Counted from the first letter of the stretch, positions 28,125-38,026 are shown. The stretch is 64,000 nt of DNA from Novimethylophilus kurashikiensis (GCF_003112435.1 NZ_BDOQ01000019.1:186001-250000); one strand, 5' to 3'. Translations and numbers: made by a program. The notes: a model not told the origin generated them from the sequence alone.

Positions 28125-28949
28125 GAATCCAAATATTTGTGCGCAAAGTATGGTGTAGGCAAAAATGAAGTCCTGTCGTTTACGCGGATCAATGAGTAGG
28201 CAAAACGGCATGAGCAAGCAAACAATACGCATCAAATGAAGACGTTTACGGAGATGAAGTTGTCCGTCTCCATACGAATACCATCGGTGTTTTTTGAGAG
28301 CCTCCATTAGTGTTAGTGGCGGAGTCCAAAAAACGAGCGCTTGTGGTTCAAATGCAAATTTATATCCAGCACGATGAAGATTAATGTCAAACATCGTATC
28401 TTCCCCGCTGTAGCTTAGCTCTGGATATCCCCCAACTTCTTGCCAGCATTTTTTTCTAAATGCGATACTCCGAGACGAAGGGAGAATAGTCATTGGATTG
28501 ACATTTTCTGCGCTGGGCTCCATTAGACGAGCATATCGCCGTTGAAATGGTGATATTGCGTTGTATCGATACCACCCCGCCACAACGTCAGCCTGATCTA
28601 GTGGAGATGTAATTCGGGCTAGCCAATTCGGATCAAGAATGCAACCGGCATCCGTGACGGCAATAAATTCGTTATTTGCGTTCTTAATAGCTAAATTACG
28701 GCCCCGAGCAATCGGTGCTGGGGTATAAGCTCGCGAACATTCAGGCGCTACTATCAATCTGATATTTAATTCAGGATGTGTTTTAGTATAGGCGGAAATA
28801 GTTTCAATGGTTCCATCAGTGGAGCCACCGTCTACAATGATAAATTCGTCAGCATATCGATATTGGTGACGGTAACTGTCGAGAAATGTCTGTATAGAGG
28901 CTATCTCGTTAAAAATAGTTGTAATCAATGAGATCGGCGCATTGGTCAT
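28053..28949 (-). CDS. GT2 glycosyltransferase
   Basis: 298 residues from the ATG at 28949, which overlaps the GT4 stop (ATGA). The fold opens ISLITTIFNEIASIQTFL; FIIVDGGSTDGTIETI and AVTDAGCILDPNWLARI carry the nucleotide and metal sites. SYSGEDTMFDINLHRAGYKF matches the ED-containing acceptor region. A C-terminal hydrophobic stretch is present. The acceptor is unknown. Its 3' end runs 72 bases into the convergent wecB gene. Confidence 0.87.
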   Translation of the reverse strand: MTNAPISLITTIFNEIASIQTFLDSYRHQYRYADEFIIVDGGSTDGTIETISAYTKTHPELNIRLIVAPECSRAYTPAPIARGRNLAIKNANNEFIAVTDAGCILDPNWLARITSPLDQADVVAGWYRYNAISPFQRRYARLMEPSAENVNPMTILPSSRSIAFRKKCWQEVGGYPELSYSGEDTMFDINLHRAGYKFAFEPQALVFWTPPLTLMEALKKHRWYSYGDGQLHLRKRLHLMRIVCLLMPFCLLIDPRKRQDFIFAYTILCAQIFGFLAGFISSLGRRSKMSGENLNYTH

Positions 28950-29992
28950 AATTCCCCCCATAACTTGTAGTACGCTTGTTTGACATCGCTCCAACTGTTC
29001 TCTTGCGCGAACTTATTGGCTTTGAGCGAACGTGAATTGATAGGGGTTGAATTGATGAGTTGGATTGCCTTACTGAGTTCTGGAATATCGCCACATATCC
29101 ACATCATTTGTTCGCTTTCTGGCATCAGACAGAGATAGTCTTGTTTTAGTGGGTTGTCGTAGATAGCAATTACGGATTTTCCAAAAGAGAAAGCTTCTAA
29201 GATTGCCAAATAGCTGGAAGCGAATACCATCCTAGCTTGTCGATAATAGGGCATGGGGTCTGAAACCGCCCCTAGAAACTGAGCTTCTATCCCTAACTCA
29301 GTAGCAAGGGATTGGGCCTGTGTTCTTAAAGAGCCATCCCCGCACACAATTAAACGTAGATGTCGAGTTTCTTGATGTGCTTGAGATAATGCTTCCAAAT
29401 ATTGAAGAATCCCGGTGTCTCGCTCTAGCCGCCCTACGAAAAGAGCATAGTCACCACAGTGAGGCTCCAATGACGGTAGCCGTACACCGCCATAACAGAT
29501 TACTGCTGAGTTTGTGGCATACCATTTGGAAATATAATGGCCTATCGCAAGAGAGCCATTGACAATGGCAGCAATGAACCGTCTCCTGAGTCTTGCTATA
29601 GGATTGGGTGGAAAGTGGCCTTCCCATCCATGAAAAGTGATGAAAATCCGTTTGCCGGCTAAACGCAGTAAAGGATGGAGCCACAATCCCCATCGCCACA
29701 AGGGCTGATAGTCATGGTAGTGAATAACATCTGCGTTGAGCAAAATAGGAAGGTGAATTCCCAAGGAGAGTCCACCAATGAAGCCGTTCAAAAGCTTAAT
29801 GCTGCTTGTATGTAGCTGAATTCGCTTATTTTGGGCCTGATGCTTATCTTTTAATTCTAAAAGTTGCTTTCCTGGTGCGATTAATGTGACTTGATGTCCA
29901 TCTGCGATCATTTCAGCCGTTAGCTCAAGAATATGCCGTTCAACACCTCCAATTGAAGGCCACGCACTTGCAGCTATAAAAACGATCTTCAT
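28946..29992 (-). CDS. GT4 glycosyltransferase
   Basis: 348 residues. The GT-B fold begins KIVFIAASAWPSIGGVERHILELT, the glycine-rich acceptor loop of GT4. ALFVGRLERDTGILQYLEAL opens the second half, and ILEAFSFGKSVIA is the donor-binding segment. It is coupled to the GT2 gene by ATGA and follows the flippase by 67 bases. Flippase, GT4 and GT2 form one polysaccharide-assembly unit. Confidence 0.87.
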   Translation of the reverse strand: MKIVFIAASAWPSIGGVERHILELTAEMIADGHQVTLIAPGKQLLELKDKHQAQNKRIQLHTSSIKLLNGFIGGLSLGIHLPILLNADVIHYHDYQPLWRWGLWLHPLLRLAGKRIFITFHGWEGHFPPNPIARLRRRFIAAIVNGSLAIGHYISKWYATNSAVICYGGVRLPSLEPHCGDYALFVGRLERDTGILQYLEALSQAHQETRHLRLIVCGDGSLRTQAQSLATELGIEAQFLGAVSDPMPYYRQARMVFASSYLAILEAFSFGKSVIAIYDNPLKQDYLCLMPESEQMMWICGDIPELSKAIQLINSTPINSRSLKANKFAQENSWSDVKQAYYKLWGEL

Positions 29993-30059
29993 ATACCCTT
30001 GCTATAAGTTATTGATTAACCTTCAAGAAATATTCTTAATACAAAATTTAATCAATTGC

Positions 30060-31343
30060 TTAATATAGTTTTCTTGCTACCAATAGCATCGTGGAAGCCA
30101 TAAATATTTCTGCAAAATAAGTAGCGACTACTGCACCTTGCCAACTCCACATCGGTATTAGCCATATATTGAGTGCAATATTAAGGGCAGCACCACTACC
30201 TAAAATAATCATAGTGAAGTTTTGATAATTACTGCTGATCAAGGATGTTTGGAAGAACTGGCGTGGCAATGATATTAACGGAAGCCATGCAAGCCATTGC
30301 AGGCTAGGCACTGCTGCTGCGAAGCTGTTGCCCAGCACTAATGGAAGTAACCCTGCCGCGAGATAAAAAACGATTCCAACAATCAGGGCGTAGACCAACG
30401 GAATTGGCAATATTTTACGTGCATATTGGAATGAATTTTGAACATTGGCTTCACCTGCTCTGAAGAATTGTGGAGTGGTTACCGTAAGGAGCGACATGAT
30501 TGGAACTGTAGCAAAGTCAACGACACGATAAGCAGCAGAATAAGCGCCCACTGCATCTAATGTGCTGAATTTTGCAAGCATTGCTTTATCAATGTCAGTA
30601 TAAAGTTTCATAGCCGCACTGCTGAATGCAAATGGCATTCCTTCACGTAAACCTTTATAAAAAATATCCATCGTAGGCAAAGATGGGCGACCAAGGCCTC
30701 GGTTAACTATGTTTAGGCTATATATTGCCGAAGCTAAGCCAGCTAGCGCATATAAAATAGCCCAGGATTTAAGGAGGGAAGTTGGGGAAACCATTGCTGA
30801 TAATGGAAAAAGAATAAGGGCGCCAAATAGACGTGACAAAACCGGAATAAGCATGAGTTGAGCCATTCCGCGAATATGTTCATGCCCCTGGAAAGCACTT
30901 TGAGCTGCGAGCCCGATTGGATTAAAGAACAGCTCAGCTAAGCCGATTGAAATAGCAATAATGAAAGGTATATTGGATGGCAATATCAACCACGCGGTAG
31001 CTAAGTAGGCTACCAAAAAAAACGGGGTAGTAAATAATATGGTGCCTAAAATACGCCCCCATGCTATTGAAAAATATTCGGGATTTCTTGAAATATCCCT
31101 AACTAACAGTGTTTGGGTGCCAAATCCTGAAAAGCTAGCAAAAGCTCCTGCCAATGCGAGTACTGCTGAATAAGCTCCATAATCAGAAATTCTCAGTACG
31201 CGCGCGATGATAAGAAATACTGCAGCTTGCCCAAAAGTTCGTAGGCCTAAGCCGATAGTCATTATGAATGTATCTCTCGAAATCTTGCCAAGTTGCCATT
31301 TACGCAATAGAGCGATAGTTCGTAGCGCAAAGGGCAATTTCAT
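30060..31343 (-). CDS. Wzx-like polysaccharide flippase
   Basis: 427 residues with about twelve membrane segments and no soluble domain, of the MOP/polysaccharide-synthase type (opening FIMTIGLGLRTFGQAAVFLIIA; AFSSAAMKLYTDIDKAML). It would move lipid-linked glycan units across the inner membrane. It heads the minus-strand group ending at 28053. It is AT-richer than the flanking housekeeping genes, as are the neighbouring glycosyltransferases, which is common in variable surface-glycan loci. Confidence 0.87.
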   Translation of the reverse strand: MKLPFALRTIALLRKWQLGKISRDTFIMTIGLGLRTFGQAAVFLIIARVLRISDYGAYSAVLALAGAFASFSGFGTQTLLVRDISRNPEYFSIAWGRILGTILFTTPFFLVAYLATAWLILPSNIPFIIAISIGLAELFFNPIGLAAQSAFQGHEHIRGMAQLMLIPVLSRLFGALILFPLSAMVSPTSLLKSWAILYALAGLASAIYSLNIVNRGLGRPSLPTMDIFYKGLREGMPFAFSSAAMKLYTDIDKAMLAKFSTLDAVGAYSAAYRVVDFATVPIMSLLTVTTPQFFRAGEANVQNSFQYARKILPIPLVYALIVGIVFYLAAGLLPLVLGNSFAAAVPSLQWLAWLPLISLPRQFFQTSLISSNYQNFTMIILGSGAALNIALNIWLIPMWSWQGAVVATYFAEIFMASTMLLVARKLY

Positions 31344-31411
31344 AACTGATTTTCAGGGAGTACTTTTAGAAATACCGCTTTAAGGATTTGGGCGGCAACG
31401 TAATGGAAGCA

Positions 31412-32488
31412 TTAGTCAAGTTGCGATTTAGGCAGATTCTCCAACACCCTAACATCAAACCCATGCTGCGCCATGATAAACGCTGCGGCTGAGCTTCTCC
31501 TGCCGCTCTGGCAGTAGGTGATGTACTCCCGGTGCCGGTCGAGGTTCTTTAGTGCGTCGCGGATGTCGTGTAGCGGGGTGTTGATGGCGCCTGGGAGGTG
31601 GTGATGGGTGTATTCCGAAGGGAAGCGAACATCGATCCAAATGGCGCCGCGTTTTACCATTGTTTCGGCAGCAGCCATTGAAACGGTCTGAACCAGAGGT
31701 AATTTCAACAGTTCGGCAAAATCACGCTTGCTGAGCCGCATGAGCACCCCGCTAGTGATCATGGTGACCGTCGCATTACGCTTGTTGTCCGATACCAACG
31801 CCTCTTCGCCGAAAGCATCGCCAGCCTTGAGTTCGGCCAGTAGTAAGGGCTGTTGGCCCGGAGCGGTTTCACGAGTGACGCGCGCAGTGCCTGATTCGAT
31901 CAGATAGTAATAATCGCCTTCTGCGCCTTGGTTGATGATGGTCTGTCCCGCATGGGCCTGTATGCTGCTCATGCGGCGGAACATCTCGTCGATATTCGCG
32001 GGCGGCAATCGGCTAAAGATTCCGCTCTGGAGATTGCCCGCGCTGAATACGCCGGTGTGCTTCATCCAGTTGCCTGCATTGGGGGCAGGTTTTATTGGCG
32101 CAGCTGGCTCGGCTTGTGCCGCAGATTGCTCGTAATCTGCGAGTTGATCCCAGGTCATCATGATATCGAGAAGGTCCGTGTCGACGCGAACAATATCGAT
32201 ATCGGTCAATGCGACCGTATTCTTGAGTTGGGCGCCATGACCGACAGGATGACGCGCCTGCTCGCTCCCTCCCTGCAGCACTTCGCTCCGACCATCCGCC
32301 AGGTTGAGAGCGAGATTTCCCTTGATGAGATAAAGTGATTGCGCCGCTTGTACTACATTCATGCGAAACGGGTCGATATCCTTGCTCACGTGCTCAGCGA
32401 AGCACAGTCCGGCCATTTCCTTTAGCCGCCCGGGAGACAGCCTGCGCAAGGGCTCCAGCTGAGACAGTACTTCGATTGCGACGGCCAT
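31412..32488 (-). CDS. Cyclic-nucleotide-binding protein with C-terminal rhodanese
   Basis: 358 residues. Residues 1-110 look like a degenerate cNMP-binding fold. A second copy at about 155-270 has GQTIINQGAEGDYYYLIESG and the phosphate-binding cassette FGEEALVSDNKRNATV, with the arginine kept. The C-terminal rhodanese domain (275-358) has the active-site loop CQSGRRSS with Cys326. There is no HTH, so this is not a CRP-type regulator; it may link cAMP level to sulfur-transfer chemistry. It starts two bases after the cAMP phosphodiesterase gene. Confidence 0.87.
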   Translation of the reverse strand: MAVAIEVLSQLEPLRRLSPGRLKEMAGLCFAEHVSKDIDPFRMNVVQAAQSLYLIKGNLALNLADGRSEVLQGGSEQARHPVGHGAQLKNTVALTDIDIVRVDTDLLDIMMTWDQLADYEQSAAQAEPAAPIKPAPNAGNWMKHTGVFSAGNLQSGIFSRLPPANIDEMFRRMSSIQAHAGQTIINQGAEGDYYYLIESGTARVTRETAPGQQPLLLAELKAGDAFGEEALVSDNKRNATVTMITSGVLMRLSKRDFAELLKLPLVQTVSMAAAETMVKRGAIWIDVRFPSEYTHHHLPGAINTPLHDIRDALKNLDRHREYITYCQSGRRSSAAAFIMAQHGFDVRVLENLPKSQLD

Positions 32489-32490
32489 GC

Positions 32491-33255
32491 TTAGAGTTCT
32501 AACACTTGCAGGGCACTCAACGCCTGCGGGTTGAATGCCGTCGCGTCACGGTTGATCTGGCGCATGATCGCTTCGTCCTCGCCAGGCTTAAGATGGGTGA
32601 TGAATATCTGGGCCGGGTGCTTGAGCTTATGCAGCTCATCGATGAGCAAGGATGGACACAAGTGCTTGGAGCGCCGGGCGAGGTCGATTTCAGCATTGCC
32701 GAACGAGGTTTCGATGATCAAATACTGGAGGTTATCGATGCGATTGACGGCTTCCCAAAGTGCGTCGCATGTCGTGGTGTCGCTGGTAAACACCAGGCTG
32801 TTGGTACCGCTATCCATTTGATAGCCTACCGTGGGCACGACGTGGTTCACCGGCAATGGTGTGATCTTGCGATCGCCGATGACGATAGTTTCGCCGACCT
32901 TGACCTCGCTATACACGATGAATGGATTGCTGGTGTCGGGAATAGTGGTGTAATCGGGCCAGATTTTCCAATTGAAAATATGGTCCTGGAGGATCTGCCA
33001 GGTTTCGCGTGTGGCATGCAGCTTGATGTGTTTGTCGCGTAGGCCGATGACGGTATCGACCAACATGGGCAGGCTGGCGATATGGTCAAGGTGGGAATGC
33101 GTGATGAAGATATGGTCGATCATCATCATTTCTTCAATCGACAGATCCATTGCGCCCGTCCCTGCATCGATCAGGATGTCGCGGTCGATCAGCATGGAAG
33201 TCGTGCGGAGCTTGCCCCCGATTCCGCCGCTGCATCCCAAAATTTTGACCTGCAT
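32491..33255 (-). CDS. Class II cAMP phosphodiesterase-like metallo-hydrolase
   Basis: 254 residues of the metallo-beta-lactamase superfamily. Metal ligands lie in ITHSHLDHIASLP (HxHxDH, near 72), LPVNHVVPTVGYQ, VFTSDTTTC and ITHLKPGE. The opening KILGCSGGIGGKLRTTS and the overall order match the class II 3',5'-cyclic-nucleotide phosphodiesterases (CpdP/PDE1 type). It lies between the cyclase (15 bases upstream) and the cNMP-binding protein (two bases downstream), which strengthens the cAMP assignment over a general MBL hydrolase. Confidence 0.85.
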   Translation of the reverse strand: MQVKILGCSGGIGGKLRTTSMLIDRDILIDAGTGAMDLSIEEMMMIDHIFITHSHLDHIASLPMLVDTVIGLRDKHIKLHATRETWQILQDHIFNWKIWPDYTTIPDTSNPFIVYSEVKVGETIVIGDRKITPLPVNHVVPTVGYQMDSGTNSLVFTSDTTTCDALWEAVNRIDNLQYLIIETSFGNAEIDLARRSKHLCPSLLIDELHKLKHPAQIFITHLKPGEDEAIMRQINRDATAFNPQALSALQVLEL

Positions 33256-33270
33256 GGTCTTGTGGCCCCG

Positions 33271-35490
33271 TTATTTGGTCTTGAAGGTAAATGCGCCGTC
33301 CCAGTCATCGCCAGGCGGATGGTCGCGGAAATAAGCGATACGCTCAATATAAACTTCGTAAAGATACCGTCCCGGATGCTGGCTGCGCAAGTTGATAAAT
33401 TGCATCTCAGCCAAATCCCAATTCTGCGAGCGGTAAAGTTTGAGCGCTTCGCGATAAACCGCGAGTTCCTTCTCGGTCTCCGCATCCAATGTGCCCTTGG
33501 GGCCGACAGGTTCGAAAATCGCCACCGGCTCATCCTTGCCCTTGACCCGTACGCAATCGAGTTCGCGGAACACGAAATCAGGCAGTTTCTCAGCTGTGAA
33601 TGCGCTCACGATGATATTGACGCCGTATTGCTTGGTCAGCCCCTCCAGGCGCGATCCGAGATTCACCGCATCACCCATTACGGTATAAGCCATGCGGAAT
33701 TCTGAGCCCATATTGCCGACGGTCATCACACCAGTATTGAGGCCGATCCCGATATTGATCGGCGGCCAACCCTTGGCTGCAAAGTCTTTTTGCAATTGTT
33801 CCAATGCTTGCATCATCTCCATAGCCGCGAGCAGGGCGTGACGAGCATGATCCGGTTCAGCCACTGGGGCGCCCCAGAAGGCCATGATGGCGTCGCCCAT
33901 GTATTTGTCGATGGTGCCTCGATGATGGTGGATCACGTGGGTCATCGGCGTGAGGTATTCGTTCATCAACTGCGCGAGTTGCTTGGGGTCCAGGCCTTCG
34001 GAAATCGTAGTGAACCCGCGTACGTCGGAAAATAGCACCGTCAATTCGCGGCTCTCGCCTTCGAGCGAGAAGGCATTCGGATCTTTCGCCATTTCATCGA
34101 CGAGTTCAGGCGGCACGTATTGACCGAACAAGCCTGCTAACTGACGTTTTCCGCGCGATTCGACGAAAAACCCGTAGGACATGTTGAGCAGGTACAAGAG
34201 GCCGATTAGCAATAGTGTGGAAGCGATCGGCATGACCAGGTTGGCGTCTTGCCACAGATAGAGATTGAAGCCGACGACAGAGGTCAGGACGCCAACGGTC
34301 AGCAGCGACGACATCAGCGGTCCCATCACAGCTAATCCTAATGCCAGGATGATGCCGATAACGATCAGCATCATGAACTCTGCGCCCAACATGTAAGCTG
34401 GCTTGGATTTGATGTTTTGGTCGAGAATGCCGGCCACCATATTCGCGTGCATCTCAACGCCGGGATAGACGTTTTGGACCGGCGCGGCGCGCAAGTCCAT
34501 AAGGCCAGGCGCCGTGGTGCCGACGAGCACGATGGCATTATCCAAGGTTTTTGGGTCTGCTTTCCCGGTTAGCACATCGGAGGCTGAAACGTATGGAAAA
34601 CTACCTTGACGTCCGCGGAAGGGTATCAGCGCTGCTGCATTTCCATCGATGGGGATGTGCCGTGAGCCCAGCTTCAGCCATTCAAGTCCAGCGTAATCCT
34701 CTCCCGGCGTGCCCGCTACAAATCCTGCCTCGACCTTGGGCACTGCAAGCGAAGTACGGGCAACGGCCAGGGCGAGCGATTCGTACAGGTTGCCTTGGTA
34801 TTCGGTCAGCAGGGCGATCCTTCGCGAAATGCCGTCGCTGTCGGGTTCCGGATTGAAATGCCCGGCGCCCGATGCCTGTTGTTGCAGGATGGGTAGGTTG
34901 GCGCCATAGGCATCGGCATGATCGAAATCGACGGCGGCAATGTCGAATGTGCCAGCAGCAATGGCAGGAGGCGGTAGCATGCCCACGTTGGCATCTTTGC
35001 CACCGTTGGCGCGAAAATAATAACCCAGGATGACAGGGCGATTTTTTAAACTCTCGGCAAATGCGCGGTCATAGTCCAAGGAGGGTTTGACGCGTTCCAG
35101 CGCTTGCGCAATTTCCGGTTTTTTTACTGCGCTGCCGATTTGTTGCAGCGCCAGCAGACCGGCATCGTCTTTTTCCGCAAATACTACATCGAAGCCAAGC
35201 ACGCGAATGTGGTACTGGTCGAACAGTTTGTTCACCATCGCGGCCAGTTTATTGCGGCTCCAGGGCCAGCGGCCTTGTTCCAGCAGGCTGCGTTCGTCGA
35301 TGTCTACGATGACAATGCGCGGATCGACGGTTTTGGGCATCATGAGGTTCAGGCGAAGGTCATAAGCCAGGTTTTCCATGCGATCGGCAAAGCCGAGCGG
35401 CAAGACGCCGATGACGTGCAGCAGGAATACCAGCAGCACGGCAATACTCAATAGCATGCGCATGCGATGACGTTTTAGGATGGATAGCAT
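33271..35490 (-). CDS. CHASE2-domain adenylate/guanylate cyclase
   Basis: 739 residues. A membrane helix (14-34) is followed by a periplasmic CHASE2 sensor domain (about 40-330, with RIVIVDIDERSLLEQGRWPW), three further helices (about 365-435), and a class III cyclase domain (about 470-650). The metal aspartates are in LFSDVRGFTTIS and GDAIMAFWGAP; the transition-state residues are in MGDAVNLGSRLEG. A helical C-terminal tail of about 60 residues follows. It heads the three-gene cAMP unit. The ligand of the CHASE2 domain is unknown. Confidence 0.93.
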   Translation of the reverse strand: MLSILKRHRMRMLLSIAVLLVFLLHVIGVLPLGFADRMENLAYDLRLNLMMPKTVDPRIVIVDIDERSLLEQGRWPWSRNKLAAMVNKLFDQYHIRVLGFDVVFAEKDDAGLLALQQIGSAVKKPEIAQALERVKPSLDYDRAFAESLKNRPVILGYYFRANGGKDANVGMLPPPAIAAGTFDIAAVDFDHADAYGANLPILQQQASGAGHFNPEPDSDGISRRIALLTEYQGNLYESLALAVARTSLAVPKVEAGFVAGTPGEDYAGLEWLKLGSRHIPIDGNAAALIPFRGRQGSFPYVSASDVLTGKADPKTLDNAIVLVGTTAPGLMDLRAAPVQNVYPGVEMHANMVAGILDQNIKSKPAYMLGAEFMMLIVIGIILALGLAVMGPLMSSLLTVGVLTSVVGFNLYLWQDANLVMPIASTLLLIGLLYLLNMSYGFFVESRGKRQLAGLFGQYVPPELVDEMAKDPNAFSLEGESRELTVLFSDVRGFTTISEGLDPKQLAQLMNEYLTPMTHVIHHHRGTIDKYMGDAIMAFWGAPVAEPDHARHALLAAMEMMQALEQLQKDFAAKGWPPINIGIGLNTGVMTVGNMGSEFRMAYTVMGDAVNLGSRLEGLTKQYGVNIIVSAFTAEKLPDFVFRELDCVRVKGKDEPVAIFEPVGPKGTLDAETEKELAVYREALKLYRSQNWDLAEMQFINLRSQHPGRYLYEVYIERIAYFRDHPPGDDWDGAFTFKTK

Positions 35491-35605
35491 GGGACGCAGG
35501 TCGATTTTTTCAGGATTGTAGGGTTTTTCTTAAGGGTAGCCCAAAATAGAATAGCCCAAAATGCCAGGCTTTAACAGAAACGCGACGATTGAGAGATTTT
35601 TATAG

Positions 35606-36259
35606 ATGCTTGAAACTATTGAGATTTGTGAAGTACGGCAAGCCGATGCCAGTATCATCTGGTTGCATGGGTTAGGTGCCAGTGGGGACGATTTTGTGCC
35701 GGTGGTTGAAGAACTAGCCTTGCCCTGCGCGGTGCGCTTCGTTTTCCCGCATGCGCCGCGTATGCCGGTGACCGTCAATGGCGGTTACATCATGCCAGCC
35801 TGGTACGACATCACTTCGTTGGATATCGCTGGGGTGCAGGATGAATCGGGCATCCGCCAATCGCAAGCGAGTGTGGAGATGCTGATCGAGCAAGAAATGG
35901 CACGCGGCGTGCCGTCCGAACGCATCCTGCTGGCAGGTTTTTCGCAGGGCGGCGCGGTTGTATTGCAAACGGCGTTACGTTGTCCGCAACGTCTCGGCGG
36001 CGTCATGGCGTTATCGACTTATCTCCCCTTGTATGCCAGTCTTCCGATGGAAAAAACCCCTATTAACGCCGGTATTCCGGTGTTCATGGCTCATGGACGA
36101 TTCGATACGGTGATTCCTATCGAGGCGGCAGAAGCTTCACGCTCAGCGCTCGAGAGCGAAGGCTTCGCAGTGGAATGGCACGAATACCCGATGGCGCACA
36201 CGGTGAGCACCGAAGAAATTGCTGATATCCGGCGCTATTTGATGCAGGTGCTGGGCTAG
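35606..36259 (+). CDS. Carboxylesterase/acyl-protein-thioesterase family hydrolase
   Basis: 217 residues. The alpha/beta hydrolase fold shows IIWLHGLGASGDDFVPVV as the oxyanion region, the nucleophile elbow GFSQGGA with its serine near 113, AHGRFDTVIP with the aspartate, and MAHTVSTEE with the histidine. Full length for the family, which cleaves short acyl esters. It is convergent with the PilZ-like gene, and the two stops overlap by four bases. Confidence 0.92.
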   Translation: MLETIEICEVRQADASIIWLHGLGASGDDFVPVVEELALPCAVRFVFPHAPRMPVTVNGGYIMPAWYDITSLDIAGVQDESGIRQSQASVEMLIEQEMARGVPSERILLAGFSQGGAVVLQTALRCPQRLGGVMALSTYLPLYASLPMEKTPINAGIPVFMAHGRFDTVIPIEAAEASRSALESEGFAVEWHEYPMAHTVSTEEIADIRRYLMQVLG

Positions 36260-37701
36260 AGAATTGGGTTCGGTCGTTGTGCCAATTCATGCTGCGGCAC
36301 GGCGACCAATTGTTTCAGCACGTCGATTTCAACGCGCACCCAATCGTCCTGCTGCTCAACCAGTCGATGCAGGCGAACCCGATGCAGCCGTTTGTCGAGC
36401 CTCAGGTAGCGTTCTGCCCCGGCCTCATATTCCACGGCGGGCATCAGCAGGGAAAGATTGAGCCGTCTCTCGTCGGATGAAACGAAGATGCAGGGGACCG
36501 CGCCAGCGGCGTTTGTGCCGCCCGCGACTTGATGGAGCGAGCCGTATAGCGCCATATAGGAAAGAATCTCCGTGCCGACATAAATCTTGCCCGGTTCCTG
36601 ATGCTTGAGGTTGCGGATGACACCCACCACGCTCATGCCGAAGCTGATTTCTTCCTTGAATACGACGATGCGGCCGATCTGCAGCCAGTTGTTGAGCTCA
36701 GTGCTGACGACCGCCCCCAAGCCATGGGTGCTGATGGATTCTATATGCCAGATTTCGCCGCCTAGTTCCGAGGCTGTACCGGAAGTCTGGTTCAGTACCT
36801 CCTGGCATACCGCATAAATCCCATGGGCCACCGTGGCGCGGCGAGCCGTTTCGCTACGCTCGCCAGAGCGACGTTGACGCTTGTAGGTGGTGCGCGACCA
36901 TTCGCTGTGCATGCTGCGCAGGACATCGAGGTCGGGGACATCGTGCGTGTCGTCCAGGATGTCGTTCTCAATGTCGGCCACAAGGTCGTCAGTAATCCAG
37001 TAGCGCTGGGAGGGTTGCAGCTTCAAGTTGCGGATGCGGCATCCTCCGCGATCCATACTCCGGTCGACGTAAAAAAGCTGGCGATCTGGATCATAAGTGG
37101 TGGCAAGCGCAATGCCTTGCACGTGATGCTGAATCCACTTGTCCGCTGCCAGAATCTGCGGGCGTGTCATATTCGAGAGATTTAGCGTTTCCAGCATCAG
37201 GATGCGCAAGTACAAGGCTGCGGCATCTGCATGTTCTTCATGCGGGAAAACTTCCAGCGCTTGCGCGGCAAAGCCTTTGGCCTCGGCCAATGAGTAAATT
37301 TTGTGAGTATCCAGCCACCAGCCTATAGGGGCGGGCAGGTAGCGGAAATTACGCCAAACGGCGGCCCGCGAACGATGGTAGAGCGTCCGGGCTGTAATCA
37401 GCACGACTTGTTCGGGAGAAGTTTCGGGATGCTGGAGTGTTCCCAGGTAGGCCCGCACCCAGGCTTCGTGCAGTGTGTGGCCGGCGTGCCAGAGGCGAGA
37501 CTCTTCCTCCGTACTTAAGCGTTTGGCACGCGCGTAAGCCACTGCAAGCGCGTAGTGATAAGGGAAAAGCGCGTCATCCACTGCCAGCAGCCATTTCAGC
37601 CGCGCCTCCTCCGGCACGTTGAGCTTGCTGAGTTGAATGAGTGCGAGTTCATGCGCGGCCAGCGCATCCCCCGGGAGATTGTTGAGCCATTTCATGTTCA
37701 A
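36256..37701 (-). CDS. Conserved protein with PilZ-like region
   Basis: 481 residues with no signal peptide or membrane segment. The first 250 residues are helical and unrecognised (LHEAWVRAYLGTLQ; ARTLYHRSRAAVWRNFR). Near 285-330 an arginine-rich stretch (RRSGERSETARRATV) is followed by ESISTHGLGAVV, resembling the RxxxR and (D/N)xSxxG motifs of PilZ c-di-GMP-binding domains, although the first position of the second motif is not Asp or Asn. A c-di-GMP role is only a suggestion. The gene itself is real, with good codon usage and a long intact frame. Confidence 0.75.
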   Translation of the reverse strand: MNMKWLNNLPGDALAAHELALIQLSKLNVPEEARLKWLLAVDDALFPYHYALAVAYARAKRLSTEEESRLWHAGHTLHEAWVRAYLGTLQHPETSPEQVVLITARTLYHRSRAAVWRNFRYLPAPIGWWLDTHKIYSLAEAKGFAAQALEVFPHEEHADAAALYLRILMLETLNLSNMTRPQILAADKWIQHHVQGIALATTYDPDRQLFYVDRSMDRGGCRIRNLKLQPSQRYWITDDLVADIENDILDDTHDVPDLDVLRSMHSEWSRTTYKRQRRSGERSETARRATVAHGIYAVCQEVLNQTSGTASELGGEIWHIESISTHGLGAVVSTELNNWLQIGRIVVFKEEISFGMSVVGVIRNLKHQEPGKIYVGTEILSYMALYGSLHQVAGGTNAAGAVPCIFVSSDERRLNLSLLMPAVEYEAGAERYLRLDKRLHRVRLHRLVEQQDDWVRVEIDVLKQLVAVPQHELAQRPNPIL

Positions 37702-37798
37702 GCCGGCACTCCTTTATTATGTCTGGAATGGTATCCTGAAATGGTCCGATTTGACCAATCCGGGCTTTTTTTGATAGCTTTGCGGACGAAAGGTGTTT

Positions 37799-38026
37799 AT
37801 GACTCAAAGCGCTCCCCCCCAGAATTTCGAAGCCGCGCTCGCGGACCTCAGCGATATCGTGCGACAGATGGAAGAAGGCCAGCTCCCGCTGGAGCAGTCT
37901 CTGGAAGCTTACAAACGCGGGGCCGAGCTTTTGCAGTATTGCCAGAAATCCCTTCAGGAAGCCGAACAGCAGGTGCGGATCCTGAACGAACAAAATAACC
38001 TACAGAATTTCTCCATCGATGACTGA
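37799..38026 (+). CDS. xseB: Exodeoxyribonuclease VII small subunit
   Basis: 75 residues from the ATG at 37799, with AAGG upstream. NFEAALADLSDIVRQMEEGQ and SLEAYKRGAELLQYCQKSL are the XseB hallmarks. With XseA it degrades single-stranded DNA. Its stop overlaps the ispA start by eight bases, the common xseB-ispA-dxs order. Confidence 0.94.
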   Translation: MTQSAPPQNFEAALADLSDIVRQMEEGQLPLEQSLEAYKRGAELLQYCQKSLQEAEQQVRILNEQNNLQNFSIDD

